Shown: positions 7,436-17,240, counted from the first letter of the stretch. The stretch is DNA of 64,000 nt from an uncultured Clostridia bacterium (GCA_905235625.1 CAJOLX010000016.1:1-64000); one strand, 5' to 3'. A program made the numbers and translations. The notes: generated by a model from the sequence alone, not told the origin.

Positions 7436-7751
7436 TCTTTACACCTCCGAGAATAATTCTTACAAATTGCGGATATTGCTTTGAAATGCCGCTCAGATGA
7501 CGGCTCAGGCCCTTGAGCACCGCTTCGCTTGACGGGTCGCTTTCGTTAAGATAAAGGCGGATATATCCGTCTTCAACTATGACGCTCGCATCCGCTCCGA
7601 TAACGTCGGTAACGGTATTCGCCGCCATAATCGACGCCGATGAAATGCCGGCGCACACTATGTCTTCGCCCTTGTCGGCAAAGCCGCTGTGACCTTTTAT
7701 TTCAAAGCCTCTTATGATGTTGTCTTCCGAAAAAAACTTTACGGTAGTCAT
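7428..7751 (-). CDS. prp: Ribosomal-processing cysteine protease Prp
   Basis: A 107-residue cysteine protease of the YsxB/Prp family that cleaves the N-terminal extension of L27. The catalytic His and Cys sit in the conserved segment [19 protein letters not shown] near residues 20-38. It lies between rplU and rpmA, its usual place in Firmicutes, with 9 nt after rplU and an 8-nt overlap with rpmA, implying translational coupling. Confidence 0.95.
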   Translation of the reverse strand: MTTVKFFSEDNIIRGFEIKGHSGFADKGEDIVCAGISSASIMAANTVTDVIGADASVIVEDGYIRLYLNESDPSSEAVLKGLSRHLSGISKQYPQFVRIILGGVKND

Positions 7752-7760
7752 CGCGAAAAT

Positions 7761-8072
7761 TTACGCGTTGATGGCTGAGATCTCTACCTTGGTGTAGGGC
7801 TGTCTGTGACCCATCTTGCGCTTCTCGTTTTTCTTGGGCTTGTAGGTCATAACGGTGATCTTCTTGCCCTTGCCGTTTTTGATGACTTTGGCGCTTACGC
7901 TTGCTCCGTCAACATAAGGAGCGCCCACGTTTATGCCGTCGTCGGTGCCTACCGCGATAACCTTGTCAAAGGTGTATTCGCTCTCTGCTTCGGCATCAAG
8001 CTTCTCAATGTAGATAACGTCGCCCGCTTCTACCTTGTACTGCTTGCCGCCGGTTTCGATAACTGCGTACAT
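7761..8072 (-). CDS. rplU: Ribosomal protein L21
   Basis: Large-subunit ribosomal protein L21, 103 residues, beginning [18 protein letters not shown] and ending with the conserved [17 protein letters not shown] block. The ATG at 8072 is chosen from the family N-terminus; AAAGGA lies about 12 nt upstream. It is the first gene of the rplU-prp-rpmA operon. Confidence 0.97.
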   Translation of the reverse strand: MYAVIETGGKQYKVEAGDVIYIEKLDAEAESEYTFDKVIAVGTDDGINVGAPYVDGASVSAKVIKNGKGKKITVMTYKPKKNEKRKMGHRQPYTKVEISAINA

Positions 8073-8163
8073 TAGAATTACCATTCCTTTATTAAGATTC
8101 GCTGCCACAGGGCTTGCCTTTAAGCAATTTTGGGCATAACTCACCCGCCCCTGACAAGCGGCA
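8073..8163 (-). promoter_or_regulatory. Probable L21 ribosomal-protein leader RNA
   Basis: About 90 nt of untranslated RNA precedes rplU. It can form a closing stem (CAGGG with CCCTG, flanked by TGCC with GGCA) around an inner GGGCGGG...GCCC hairpin. L21 leaders are known autoregulatory elements in Firmicutes; assignment here rests on position and foldability only. Confidence 0.5.
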
Positions 8164-8169
8164 ATGCAC

Positions 8170-8198
8170 ATTATAGCACCTAAATTGCGCTATGTCAA
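8170..8198 (-). promoter_or_regulatory. Consensus promoter of the rplU operon
   Basis: A perfect TTGACA (8193-8198), 17-nt spacer and TATAAT (8170-8175) on the minus strand. Confidence 0.9.
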
Positions 8199-8311
8199 AT
8201 ATTTTTTGCCGAACTTTGTTTTTGCCGTTTAAATATATTGAATATATTATATTACATTGGTATATACATATTCGGGCTCATATGAGCAAAAGCCGTGAGA
8301 TAATGACAAAA

Positions 8312-9169
8312 TCAGTCGGCAACGTTCCTTCTGACCTTCTCCGCCGTTATGGTGTTGCGCATGAGCATGGATATGGTCATGGGCCCAACGCCGCCCGGCA
8401 CGGGAGTTATCATTGAAGCCTTCTTTTCGCACTCGTCAAAAATGCAGTCTCCGCAGAGCTTGCCGTTTTCGTCTCTGTTAATGCCCACGTCAATCACAAC
8501 GGCGCCCTCTTTGACCATATCGCCCGTGACGAAACGGGGTTTGCCGACGGACGCCACAAGTATATCCGCCCTGCTCGTCACGTCTTTTAAGTTTTCGGTC
8601 TTTGAGTGGCAGAGGGTAACGGTGGCGTTTCTGTTTGTCATAAGCAGCGACATGGGTTTCCCCACTATTTCGCTTCTGCCGATTATAACGCAGCTCTTGC
8701 CCTCTATTTCAACGCCGTAACAGTCAAGCAGAGTTTCAACGCCCGCGGGAGTGCAGGGGCGCATCACGTTGTCGCCGCGCACGAGCTTGCCCACGTTAAA
8801 CGGATGGAAACAGTCAACGTCCTTGGAGGGGTCTATTCTTTCGAGCACCGCCCTTGAGTTGATTTGCCCCGGAACGGGCATCTGGCAGAGAATTCCGCTG
8901 ACGGCGTCGTCGGCGTTAAGCTCGTCTATCAGAGAGAGCAATTCTTCCGTTTCGGTTTCCTCCGGCAAAGCGTATTCTCTCGAAATAATGCCGATTTCTT
9001 CGCAAGCTTTTTTCTTGTTGTTTACGTAAACTCTTGACGCCGGGTCGTTGCCCACGATTATAACGCAAAGGCAGGGATAAACGCCTTTTGAATTAAGCTC
9101 GCTCACTTCTGTTTTCATCTGAGCGATAATTTCATTCCGCACCTTTTTGCCGTCAATTATCACTGCCAT
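8312..9169 (-). CDS. folD: FolD methylenetetrahydrofolate dehydrogenase/cyclohydrolase
   Basis: A 285-residue bifunctional enzyme that interconverts 5,10-methylene- and 10-formyl-tetrahydrofolate. Signatures present: VGNDPASRVYVNNKKKAC with the catalytic Lys, QMPVPGQIN, the DVDCFHP block, and the NADP-binding GRSEIVGKP and PVPGGVGPMT segments. I start it at the ATG at 9169, 9 nt after AGAGG; an upstream TTG and ATG lie too close to that site. The start overlaps the tail of the upstream lgt reading frame, suggesting coupling. A second one-carbon enzyme gene (5-FTHF cyclo-ligase) lies at 19898-20458. Confidence 0.95.
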   Translation of the reverse strand: MAVIIDGKKVRNEIIAQMKTEVSELNSKGVYPCLCVIIVGNDPASRVYVNNKKKACEEIGIISREYALPEETETEELLSLIDELNADDAVSGILCQMPVPGQINSRAVLERIDPSKDVDCFHPFNVGKLVRGDNVMRPCTPAGVETLLDCYGVEIEGKSCVIIGRSEIVGKPMSLLMTNRNATVTLCHSKTENLKDVTSRADILVASVGKPRFVTGDMVKEGAVVIDVGINRDENGKLCGDCIFDECEKKASMITPVPGGVGPMTISMLMRNTITAEKVRRNVAD

Positions 9170-9470
9170 TGTCATCAACCTCTGCTGCTTCCCCGCTGTC
9201 GGGGGTATTGTCTTCGCCCGAAAACAGTTCTGTCATATCGCCGTTTTCGCTTTCGCCGTCTTCATCCGCTTTTTCCTCTTCCGGCGCGTCTTCTTCGGCC
9301 GCGGCTTCGCCGTCGCCCGACGCCTTCTTTTTAAGCTCCTGCTCAAGGAAAAAGTCTATTCCGTCTATCGGCTTCGGATTTTCGGTGTATTTGCGCGTGA
9401 AATAAATGAGCAGCGCAAGGCTCACAACGGCGATTATTATTGAAAGAAGCTGGCTTGTACGTATGCCGGT
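9153..9470 (-). pseudogene. Displaced C-terminal part of lgt (last membrane helix and acidic tail)
   Basis: This frame, shifted relative to the main lgt frame, encodes TGIRTSQLLSIIIAVVSLALL (shortened in meaning: the conserved IRxSQ motif and last membrane helix expected at the end of Lgt), then an acidic, Glu/Asp/Ala-rich tail to the stop at 9153. No start codon with a ribosome site serves it. It is best read as the true C-terminus of lgt separated by an indel near 9466-9474. Confidence 0.7.
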
Positions 9471-10236
9471 AAAGGCTGTCGGTTCTGAGGCCTTCGACAA
9501 CGGCTCTTTCCGTGCCGTACCACACGCCGTACCACAATATCATCTGGCCGCTGAATTTTCTGAACTTGCGGCAAACGAGATAAAGCACGAGCACGCCGAG
9601 AAGGCACCATATCGATTCATAAAGAAACGTGGGGTGAACGTATCCGGCGGGGTTTATATCAATCCCCCTCGCGGTTATCTCGTCATAATGCGAGTAAAGA
9701 TATTCCATGGTCTTTTTGCTGAACATTCCCCAGGGAAGGTCGGTGTTCGTGCCGAACGCCTCCTGGTTAACGAAATTGCCCCAGCGGCCTATTCCCTGCC
9801 CCACGAGGAAGGATATGGCGCAGCAGTCAAGGAGGTTGAGAAAATTCATCTTTCTGACCCTGCAAACTATGAACGCGCCTATGAGACCGCCTATGAGACC
9901 GCCGTAAATGGCAAGCCCGCCTTCCCAGATTTTAACTATGTCGCCCGGGTGAGCGGAGTAATAATCCCACGTTGACAAAACGTAATAAAGCCTCGCGCCT
10001 ATCATGCCGAGAATGGTGCCGTAAATGAGCACGTCCACCATTTTGTCAAGGCTCATCTTCCAGGTGTAGGCTATTCTGCCGCCGAGAAGCACGGCAAGCA
10101 AAAATCCGAACGCTATTATCGCGCCGTACATATGAATGGTTATGGTGTGGCCGAAAATATGAAAGCCTGCAAGTATGGACGGCACGTTGAAGCTGTGTTC
10201 AAGGCCTTTAAAATAGACCTGAGTAAAATCGGACAT
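9343..10236 (-). CDS. lgt: Prolipoprotein diacylglyceryl transferase, frame broken near the C-terminus
   Basis: Lgt transfers diacylglycerol from phosphatidylglycerol to the lipobox Cys of prolipoproteins in the membrane. The family features are clear: HMYGAIIAFGF, the ARLYYV segment, GGLAIYGGLIGG, the signature GQGIGRWGNFVNQEAFG, and VEGLRTDSLY near residue 255. After DSLY (about 9470) the frame yields an unrelated 40-residue tail, while the expected last helix continues in another frame (9153-9470). A whole-gene frameshift, an assembly error, or less likely recoding would explain this. The ribosome site AAGGAGG is 5 nt before the ATG and overlaps the end of ymfH. Confidence 0.85.
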   Translation of the reverse strand: MSDFTQVYFKGLEHSFNVPSILAGFHIFGHTITIHMYGAIIAFGFLLAVLLGGRIAYTWKMSLDKMVDVLIYGTILGMIGARLYYVLSTWDYYSAHPGDIVKIWEGGLAIYGGLIGGLIGAFIVCRVRKMNFLNLLDCCAISFLVGQGIGRWGNFVNQEAFGTNTDLPWGMFSKKTMEYLYSHYDEITARGIDINPAGYVHPTFLYESIWCLLGVLVLYLVCRKFRKFSGQMILWYGVWYGTERAVVEGLRTDSLYRHTYKPASFNNNRRCEPCAAHLFHAQIHRKSEADRRNRLFP

Positions 10237-10246
10237 TATATCCTCC

Positions 10247-11518
10247 TTATTCGGCGGGTGAAATTACGGACAGCGCCGATTTCTTTACGTTGATGCTCTT
10301 GAGCCTCTTGTTGACTCTCGCGAGCGTAAGCTTTCTGAGAGCCTTTATTTCGTCAAACGGTTTGTCGCCCGCGAAATAAAGCGAGGTGAGCAGATTTGCC
10401 ATGCTCTCTATATCGTCGTATTCTCTTACGCTTCTGCCGTAAAGCTTGCGCTTTGACCTTTCAAAATCTTCTTTGGATATTCCCTCTTTTTGAGCTCTCG
10501 TGATTTCTTCCTTTATCATCTTTGAAAGCTTCTCGGGGTTTTCGCTCGGGCCGCCTATCATATAGGCGCTGTAGCCGTAGCCGGAAAACAGCGAGCCCGA
10601 AAAATCCATGGTGGTGAGCCCTTCGTCAAGCGCTTTCTTGAAGAAGGGTGAATTTTTGCCGAAAAGCACGTCCATAACTATTTCGGAGGCGTATTCGTCG
10701 TCAATTTTAAGCAGAGGCTTTTCGAGCTCATCTCTGAAGCCGAGCAAAAACTGCGTTGAAGCCACCGAAAGATGCTTCTCCGCATACTTCTCTTTTGAAG
10801 CGGGAGTTTTGGGGTCGAACTTTCTCTCCGGCACCGCTTTCTTTTTGCGGATAATGCTCTTGTCGATGATGCCGAAAATCTCGTCGGGGTCAACCTTGCC
10901 CACGAGAGTTATGCACATATTGGAGGGATTGTAAAACGTTTCGTAAAGCTCATAGAGCAGCTTGTCGTCTATCTTGGCGATGGACTCCTGCGTGCCTGCT
11001 ATGTCTATTCTCACCGGATGCTCGGCATAAAGCATTTTGAGAAGGTTAAACATAACCTCCCAGTCCGGCAAATCCTGATACATTCTGATTTCCTGCCCGA
11101 TTATGCCCTGCTCCTTCTGCACCGTTTCCGCAGTGAAGTAGGGATTTTGAACGAAATCGAGCAGATATTTGAGAGACTCCTGGACGTTGCTGCTCCCCTT
11201 AAAGAGATAAGCCGTGCGGTCAAAGCTCGTGTAAGCGTTTGCGTAAGCTCCCGTTCTCTGGAAAAGCTCAAAAGCGTCAAGCTCTTCGCTCTCAAAAAGC
11301 TTGTGCTCAAGGAAATGAGCGGTGCCCTCGGGAATTGACTTGAACGAGCCGTTTTCCTGCTTAACGAAAGTGTCTATCGAGCCGTAGTTTACGGTGAAAA
11401 TAGCGTAAACGGAGTCGATATTCTCTTTGGGCATTATTCTTATTTCGAGCCCCGATGAATGCGTGGCGGTATAGACTTCCTCGCCGAGGGCTTCGTCCGT
11501 ATATTTGTTGATTTTCAT
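10247..11518 (-). CDS. ymfH: M16-family zinc peptidase, YmfH-like
   Basis: A 423-residue insulinase-family peptidase with the inverted zinc motif HFLEH in GTAHFLEHKLFE near residue 68-72 and the downstream Glu expected in EQGIIGQE. It is the catalytic partner in the YmfF/YmfH pair seen in Firmicutes, where these genes are annotated as associated with modification of elongation factor P. It directly follows ymfF (stop TAA and start ATG adjoin) and precedes lgt. The role is inferred from family and pairing. Confidence 0.85.
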   Translation of the reverse strand: MKINKYTDEALGEEVYTATHSSGLEIRIMPKENIDSVYAIFTVNYGSIDTFVKQENGSFKSIPEGTAHFLEHKLFESEELDAFELFQRTGAYANAYTSFDRTAYLFKGSSNVQESLKYLLDFVQNPYFTAETVQKEQGIIGQEIRMYQDLPDWEVMFNLLKMLYAEHPVRIDIAGTQESIAKIDDKLLYELYETFYNPSNMCITLVGKVDPDEIFGIIDKSIIRKKKAVPERKFDPKTPASKEKYAEKHLSVASTQFLLGFRDELEKPLLKIDDEYASEIVMDVLFGKNSPFFKKALDEGLTTMDFSGSLFSGYGYSAYMIGGPSENPEKLSKMIKEEITRAQKEGISKEDFERSKRKLYGRSVREYDDIESMANLLTSLYFAGDKPFDEIKALRKLTLARVNKRLKSINVKKSALSVISPAE

Positions 11519-12787
11519 TTACGCATCCACCTCTCCGGGCTCCGCGAAGAGCATAAATATTTTGTCAAGCACCATGGTTGACGCCGCGGCGCATATTTCT
11601 TCTTTTGTGATGTTTTCAATGCCCGCCGCCATATCCTCGGGCGAAAGCACTTCTTTTTCGAGAATCTGCGAGGCGTAGAAAGAGCAGATAACGTCGGGTG
11701 AAACGAGAGTGAGCGATTCTTTTATTGACTTCTTTGACGCCGAAAGTGTTTCGTCGTCAAATCTGCCCGCTCTCACCTCATTAAGCTGCTTTATGATGCC
11801 TGCCGATACGGGCTTCTCCTTGTCGGAATCTATTCCGCTCTGCACGACTACTATGCCCTTGCTCGCGATAAGGCGCGCGCTGCAGTAATAAGCGAGGCTC
11901 TGCTTTTCTCTGATATTCGTGAAAAGCTTTGAATAAGTGCCGCCGCCGAAAATATCCGCCATAACCGCTTCCGCATAGTAATTGTCTTTTGAATTTTCCA
12001 TGCCGGTGCGGTAGCCGATAACGAGCTTGCCCTGGTTCGCGAGCATCTTTTCCTCGTGCCTCTGGAACCTCTGGGGCTTCTTTAAGAAAATCGTTTCTAT
12101 TTCGCAGGGCTGCCTGTCGATTTTTTTGAGCTTCGTCTTAAAGATTTTGGTTATCTCTTTGTCGTCAACGCTGCCGACAGCCGTTATCTGGATTATCGCA
12201 GTCGAAAGCAGTCTCTTCCACGCGGCGTAAACCTCGTTCATCTTGACCTTTTCGACCTCTTCTATCGTGCCCTTTTCGGGCTTGCCGTAGGGCTCGTTTT
12301 CGCACATATATTCAATGCACTTTTTGTAAGCGTAAACCCTCTTGTCGTCAAGCTCCTCGCGGATTTCCTCTATCGTGAGTCGCTTTTCTCTCGCGAGGTT
12401 GTCGGCGCCGAAGCTGTTGCCGCTCACGTTCGGGCTGAATATAAGGCTCGTCAAAAGCGAAACGAATTCTTTGGTGAGCGCTTCTCCGTCAAGAGCGAAC
12501 CTGTCGTCAAGGCAGCTTCCGTGAAGAGAAAGCACCTGAGCGTCGCCTATTTTGGAAACGCTCGCCGAAACGCTCGCGCCGTAAAGCTCGGCAAGGCGGT
12601 TGTTAAATTCGATGAAATCGGGGTAGGCTTTGCAGGAGCGTCTGAGCAGCTTTATGAGCAAAGCGTTCGCGGCGGCTTTTTCATCCATGGGCAAAGCCAT
12701 GGCAACGTTGATTTCCGCCGTTTTGTACTTGTCCGTTTTAACGCTGACAAGTCTTACTCCCGGCGCTATTTCGGTAATTTTGAACAT
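11519..12787 (-). CDS. ymfF: M16-family peptidase-like partner, YmfF-like, lacking the zinc motif
   Basis: A 422-residue protein with the two-lobed M16 peptidase layout but no HxxEH motif in the N-terminal lobe (the region reads ALLIKLLRRSC). The C-terminal part carries AVMADIFGGGTYSKLFTNIREKQSLAYYCSAR, described here in two parts: the GGG loop and the REKQSLAYY segment typical of the non-catalytic M16 half. It adjoins the catalytic ymfH, so the two probably form a heterodimer. AGGAAG precedes the ATG. It follows lysA by 26 nt and is likely in the same transcript. Confidence 0.82.
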   Translation of the reverse strand: MFKITEIAPGVRLVSVKTDKYKTAEINVAMALPMDEKAAANALLIKLLRRSCKAYPDFIEFNNRLAELYGASVSASVSKIGDAQVLSLHGSCLDDRFALDGEALTKEFVSLLTSLIFSPNVSGNSFGADNLAREKRLTIEEIREELDDKRVYAYKKCIEYMCENEPYGKPEKGTIEEVEKVKMNEVYAAWKRLLSTAIIQITAVGSVDDKEITKIFKTKLKKIDRQPCEIETIFLKKPQRFQRHEEKMLANQGKLVIGYRTGMENSKDNYYAEAVMADIFGGGTYSKLFTNIREKQSLAYYCSARLIASKGIVVVQSGIDSDKEKPVSAGIIKQLNEVRAGRFDDETLSASKKSIKESLTLVSPDVICSFYASQILEKEVLSPEDMAAGIENITKEEICAAASTMVLDKIFMLFAEPGEVDA

Positions 12788-12813
12788 AACGTCACTTCCT
12801 GTCTTTTTTGAAA

Positions 12814-14112
12814 TCAGACATCACATTCTATGAGCTGATCGTATGTTTCTCTCTTTATTACCTCTCTCGCCTTACCGTTCTTAACAAAAATAACGGGGAG
12901 TCGGGGGATTCTGTTGTAATTTGACGCCATTGAGTAGTTGTAAGCTCCGGTTGAAAGCACGGCGAGTATGTCGCCGGGCTCAACGGGCTGAAGCCTCGTC
13001 CATTCCTGAATGAGGTCGCCGCTCTCGCAGCACTTGCCCGCAACGGTAACGGTCCAGTCGCGCTTTTCGGAGGCTTTGTTTGCGCAGATAACCTCGTAAG
13101 CGGACTGATACAGAGCGTATCTCGGGTTGTCGCCCATGCCGCCGTCAACCGATACGTAGGTGCGAACATCGGGAATATCCTTAACGCAGCCGACTGTGTA
13201 AAGAGTGATGCCCGCCGCGCCCACTATTGACCTGCCGGGCTCAATGAGAATGAACGGGCATTTGATGCCGAGCTCCTCGGAATAGCTGTTGACAGCCGTC
13301 GAAACCTTGCGCATATAGTCGCTGTAAGCTCTGGGGCGGTCGTTCTTTTGATACTTTATGCCGAAGCCGCCGCCGAGGTTGAGCTCGCGAAGCTCAAATC
13401 CGGTTTCGTCCTTAACCTGCTTAAAGAGGTCGAGCATAACGGTTGCGGCAAGCTCAAACGGGTCAAGGTCAAAAATCTGAGAGCCGATGTGGCAGTGAAG
13501 ACCCTTGAGGTCGATGCACTTCATTGATATGGCTTCCTTGACAGCGTCGAGCGCTTCGCCCGTTTCAAGAGCAAAGCCGAACTTTGAATCTATCTGACCC
13601 GTCTTTATGAAAGAATGGGTGTGAGCGTCTATGCCGGGCTTTATTCTGAGCATAACGCCTATCTTCTTGCCCTTTTCCTCCGCTATTGTGTCAAGCGTTT
13701 CAAGCTCGGTGAGATTGTCAACGATAACTCTGCCCACGCCGTTTTCAACCGCCATAACGAGCTCGTCATAGGTTTTGTTGTTGCCGTGGAAAACGATATT
13801 CTCGGTGGGGAAGCCTACCGAAAGGGCGGTGTAAAGCTCGCCGCCGGAAACAACGTCCACGCCTATGCCTTCCTGCATGCATATCCGCATCATTTCCTTG
13901 CAGCAAAACGCTTTGGAAGCGTAAACGACAAGGCCGTTGCCTGCGTATTCGTCATTAATGGATTTTTTGAATTCGTTAATGTTTTTTCTTATCTCGTTTT
14001 CGTCATACGCGTAGAGCGGTGAACCGTATTTTTTCACGAGCTCTACGGTATCGTAGCTGCCGATGGTAAGATGGCCTCTTTCATTTGCGGAAATGCAATC
14101 GGATACGTACAT
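12814..14112 (-). CDS. lysA: Diaminopimelate decarboxylase
   Basis: PLP-dependent decarboxylation of meso-diaminopimelate to lysine. The 432-residue protein has the PLP Lys in VVYASKAFCCKE, the HCHIGSQI block, the glycine-rich LGGGFGIKY phosphate site, EPGRSIV, and CCESGD with the active-site Cys. The ATG at 14112 is preceded by GAGGTG at 8 nt. Length and motifs are complete. It heads a run of genes toward ymfF, ymfH, lgt and folD and follows ysxC closely. Confidence 0.95.
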   Translation of the reverse strand: MYVSDCISANERGHLTIGSYDTVELVKKYGSPLYAYDENEIRKNINEFKKSINDEYAGNGLVVYASKAFCCKEMMRICMQEGIGVDVVSGGELYTALSVGFPTENIVFHGNNKTYDELVMAVENGVGRVIVDNLTELETLDTIAEEKGKKIGVMLRIKPGIDAHTHSFIKTGQIDSKFGFALETGEALDAVKEAISMKCIDLKGLHCHIGSQIFDLDPFELAATVMLDLFKQVKDETGFELRELNLGGGFGIKYQKNDRPRAYSDYMRKVSTAVNSYSEELGIKCPFILIEPGRSIVGAAGITLYTVGCVKDIPDVRTYVSVDGGMGDNPRYALYQSAYEVICANKASEKRDWTVTVAGKCCESGDLIQEWTRLQPVEPGDILAVLSTGAYNYSMASNYNRIPRLPVIFVKNGKAREVIKRETYDQLIECDV

Positions 14113-14132
14113 TTTCAAAACACCTCAATAGT

Positions 14133-14714
14133 TTATTTTTCAATTTCTTTTTCAATTAGTTTTTTGAGCTCCTCAACGCCCTGTCCCGTGGCGGAGGAAA
14201 ACTCAACAGACTGAGCGGCGTATTCGCCGAGCTCGTCTTTAAACGCCTGCCTTCGCTCTTCGCTCTGAGCTTTGTTTAGCTTGTCGCATTTGGTGAAGGC
14301 TATGACGAACGGTATGCCCGTTTCTTTGAGAAAATCGAGCATGGTGTAATCATCCCGGGTCGGCGGATGCCTGAAATCGAGTAGCTGAACGACGAGGGCG
14401 ATGTTTCTGCCCGAGCCGAAATAGCCCTCCATAAGCTCCGACCAGCGTTTAAGCTCGCCCTTGTCTCTTTTGGCGTAGCCGTAGCCGGGCAGGTCAACGA
14501 AATAAACTCCGTCGCCCTTAAAGAAATTCACCGTTATCGTCTTGCCCGGGGTCGAGCTGACTCTCGCAAGGCTTTTGCGGTTAAAAAGCTTGTTGATGAG
14601 TGAAGATTTGCCGACGTTTGACTTGCCTGCGAATACTATCTCGGGCTTGCCGGACGGCGGAAGCTGAGCGAAAGTGCCGTAGGCTCTTTCAAACTCCGTT
14701 GTGTCAAATCTCAT
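14133..14714 (-). CDS. ysxC: Ribosome biogenesis GTPase YsxC/EngB
   Basis: A 193-residue TrmE-Era-type GTPase needed for assembly of the large ribosomal subunit. G motifs are intact: G1 GKSNVGKSS, G2 TPGKT, G3 DLPGYG, G4 TKCD and G5 SSATGQG. Its ATG overlaps the lon stop codon (ATGA), the same lonA-ysxC order as in B. subtilis. Confidence 0.95.
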   Translation of the reverse strand: MRFDTTEFERAYGTFAQLPPSGKPEIVFAGKSNVGKSSLINKLFNRKSLARVSSTPGKTITVNFFKGDGVYFVDLPGYGYAKRDKGELKRWSELMEGYFGSGRNIALVVQLLDFRHPPTRDDYTMLDFLKETGIPFVIAFTKCDKLNKAQSEERRQAFKDELGEYAAQSVEFSSATGQGVEELKKLIEKEIEK

Positions 14715-17059
14715 ATTTTACCGGCCTTTCCGTCAAAGCCCTCAACCGCTTCTCTCCAAACCTGGTCAACGGTTTTAACGGGCAAAAACTTAATTTCGCT
14801 TTTGACCTTTGAATCAACCTCGTCAAGGTCGGAAATGTTGCCGTAAGGGATGATGACTTCTTTCATTCCGGCTCTGTAAGCCGCCATGGATTTTTCTTTA
14901 AGGCCGCCTATGGGAAGCACTCTGCCTCTGAGCGTTATCTCGCCCGTCATCGCGACGTCGTTTTTTACCTTCTTGCCCGTCAGAGCGGACACAAGAGAAG
15001 TGGCTATCGTTACGCCCGCCGAGGGCCCGTCTTTGGGAGTGGCTCCCTCGGGCACGTGAATGTGAATATCGTTCTGTTTATAGAAATCGCCGTTTATCTG
15101 CAGCTCGTCCGCTTTTGACCTTATGTAGCTGACGGCGGTTTTGGCGCTCTCTCTCATAACGTCGCCCAAAGAGCCGGTGAGCTCGAGCTTGCCCGTGCCG
15201 CCGAGAACGGCGGATTCTATTTCGAGCATCTCGCCGCCCACGCTCGTCCACGCGAGGCCGTTTGCAACGCCCACCTCGCTGTCGAGTTTACAGTCGTCTT
15301 CTTTGAACTTTCTGGAGCCGAGCAGCTGCTCGAGATTTTCGGGCTTAACGGTGATTTTCTCATTTTCGCCGTCAATGACCTTTACGGCGCATTTTCGGCA
15401 AACGGCGGCTATCTGCTGCTCCAAAGCTCTCACGCCCGCCTCTCTCGTGTAGCCGTCGATTATCTCTCTTATCGCCTTGTCGGTTATTCTGAGCTGAGAG
15501 GATTTCAGACCGTGGCGTTTTATCTGCTTCGGGATAAGATGCTTTTTGGCGATGTTGAATTTTTCCTCCGCCGTGTAGCTGCCGAGCTCTATGATCTCCA
15601 TTCTGTCCTGCAGCGGGGCGGGAATATCGGAGCGCACGTTCGCCGTGGTGATAAACAGCACCCTGCTCAGGTCAAACGGAAGGTCAACGTAGTGGTCGGT
15701 AAATTCAAAATTCTGCTCCGGGTCGAGCACCTCAAGCAGCGCCGAGGTGGGGTCGCCCTTGTAATCGGAGGAGAGCTTGTCGACCTCGTCAAGAAGAATG
15801 AGGGGATTTGCCGCGCCCGCTTTTTGTAAAGCGTCGATTATTCTGCCCGGCATTGAGCCGAGGTAAGTGCGCCTGTGGCCTCTGATTTCCGCTTCGTCAC
15901 GCACGCCGCCGAGAGCGACTCTCACGTATTTTCTGCCGGTAGCCTCCGCAACTGACTTCGCGATTGAGGTTTTGCCGACTCCCGGAGGGCCTACAAGGCA
16001 AAGTATCTGCCCTTTGATATCGGGCGCTATTGAAGAAACGGCAAGATACTCGATTATTCTTTCTTTTACTTTTTCAAGACCGTAATGGTCTCTGTCAAGT
16101 ATTTTGCGGGCTCTCGAGGTGTCGGAATATTCTTTTGAGTATTTGCCCCACGGCAGCTCAATGCAGGTTTCAAGATAGTTTCTCGAAACGGAAGCGTCGG
16201 GCGAAGAAGCGGTCATCACTTCAAGCCTTGAGCATTCCTTGAGCAGCTTTTCTTTGACGGCATCGGGCGCGTCAAGAGCGTTTATCTTCTCTCTGAGAGA
16301 CGCCGTTTCAGCCTCGGGAGAGTAGCCGTTAAGCTCGTCGGATATGATTTTTATCTGCTCCTGCAGGTAATAATCCCTCTGGTTTTTATCCATTTTTTCA
16401 TGGACTTTTTCTTCAATATCAGCCTCGAGCGACAAAAGATAAGCTTCTTCCGACAGCAGCACGTTCACATCCTCAAGCCTCTGCACGGGGTCGAGGGTTT
16501 CGAGCACCGCCTGCCTGTCTTCAAGCTCCAGCATAATGCTGCCCGCTATAGTGTCGGCAAGCTTGCCGGGGTCTTTAAGCTCAACGATATCGGTGAAAAT
16601 ATCGTCCGATATTCTCGGCGCGAATTCGGCGTAATCCGCAAAGGAATCCTTCGCGGCGCGAACGAGGGCTGTGGAATACTCAAGCTCATCGTCCCTGACG
16701 GCTTTGGGTCTGAGCGGCATGACTTCGCCTTCGAGATATTTGCCGTTATCGGTGAGTGAGCGAATTCTGCCTCTGCAGATGCCCGTTACGGAAATGTGGA
16801 CAATCTGACCGTTTTTGCCGGGAATTCTGATAATCTGGTCTACCGTTGCAAGCACACCGTATTTGTAAATATCCTCGTAAGCGGGAGTTTCAATTGAAAC
16901 GCTCTTCTGAGCGACGAGAAAAATTCTCTTTCCTTCATCCGAAGCGGCGTTGACGGCGGCAACGGATTTCTTTCTGCCTACGTCAAAATGAAGCCTCTGC
17001 TCCGGGAACACCACGAGGCCGCGCAGGGCGACAACGGGCATTGTCAATGATTCTGCCAT
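14711..17059 (-). CDS. lon: ATP-dependent protease Lon
   Basis: A 782-residue cytoplasmic AAA+ serine protease. In order: N-terminal substrate-binding domain ([10 protein letters not shown]), coiled region, AAA+ module with Walker [10 protein letters not shown] and Walker [10 protein letters not shown], and the protease domain with the catalytic dyad Ser680 (PKDGPSAG) and Lys723 (GGLKEK). Full length. The promoter lies at 17132-17160, and ysxC is translationally coupled downstream. No HAIR/CIRCE-type repressor site was seen. Confidence 0.97.
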   Translation of the reverse strand: MAESLTMPVVALRGLVVFPEQRLHFDVGRKKSVAAVNAASDEGKRIFLVAQKSVSIETPAYEDIYKYGVLATVDQIIRIPGKNGQIVHISVTGICRGRIRSLTDNGKYLEGEVMPLRPKAVRDDELEYSTALVRAAKDSFADYAEFAPRISDDIFTDIVELKDPGKLADTIAGSIMLELEDRQAVLETLDPVQRLEDVNVLLSEEAYLLSLEADIEEKVHEKMDKNQRDYYLQEQIKIISDELNGYSPEAETASLREKINALDAPDAVKEKLLKECSRLEVMTASSPDASVSRNYLETCIELPWGKYSKEYSDTSRARKILDRDHYGLEKVKERIIEYLAVSSIAPDIKGQILCLVGPPGVGKTSIAKSVAEATGRKYVRVALGGVRDEAEIRGHRRTYLGSMPGRIIDALQKAGAANPLILLDEVDKLSSDYKGDPTSALLEVLDPEQNFEFTDHYVDLPFDLSRVLFITTANVRSDIPAPLQDRMEIIELGSYTAEEKFNIAKKHLIPKQIKRHGLKSSQLRITDKAIREIIDGYTREAGVRALEQQIAAVCRKCAVKVIDGENEKITVKPENLEQLLGSRKFKEDDCKLDSEVGVANGLAWTSVGGEMLEIESAVLGGTGKLELTGSLGDVMRESAKTAVSYIRSKADELQINGDFYKQNDIHIHVPEGATPKDGPSAGVTIATSLVSALTGKKVKNDVAMTGEITLRGRVLPIGGLKEKSMAAYRAGMKEVIIPYGNISDLDEVDSKVKSEIKFLPVKTVDQVWREAVEGFDGKAGKI

Positions 17060-17131
17060 AATATATCCTTTCGTTTAAAAGCTCCCCAAAAAAGAGCGGG
17101 AAATCAAAATTTGAAATTTCACGGTTATTGT

Positions 17132-17160
17132 ATAATAAAATATAAAACTCTATTTGTCAA
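17132..17160 (-). promoter_or_regulatory. Promoter of lon-ysxC
   Basis: TTGACA (17155-17160), 17-nt spacer and TATTAT (17132-17137) on the minus strand, about 70 nt before the ATG. Confidence 0.8.
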
Positions 17161-17202
17161 CAGATTAAATATAAATTTTTATTTAAGAGAGTTTCGGGCG
17201 GC

Positions 17203-17240
17203 AAAAAAGCAGGGCGTGAAAACCGGCTTTCACTCCCTGC
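17203..17240 (-). terminator. Terminator after the U32 hydrolase gene
   Basis: On the minus strand GCAGGG-GTGAAA pairs with TTTCAC-CCCTGC (17209-17240, one mismatch and a bulge), followed by TTTTTT (17203-17208). It separates this operon from the lon promoter. Confidence 0.8.

Noticed and set aside
8276-8287. Perfect 12-bp palindrome GCTCATATGAGC after folD
   Set aside because: No U tract follows and no promoter overlaps convincingly; it may be chance or a weak protein site.
9460-9480. Programmed +1 frameshift in lgt
   Set aside because: No stop codon, slow codon or upstream Shine-Dalgarno-like stimulator is placed as in prfB; an indel or assembly error is more likely.
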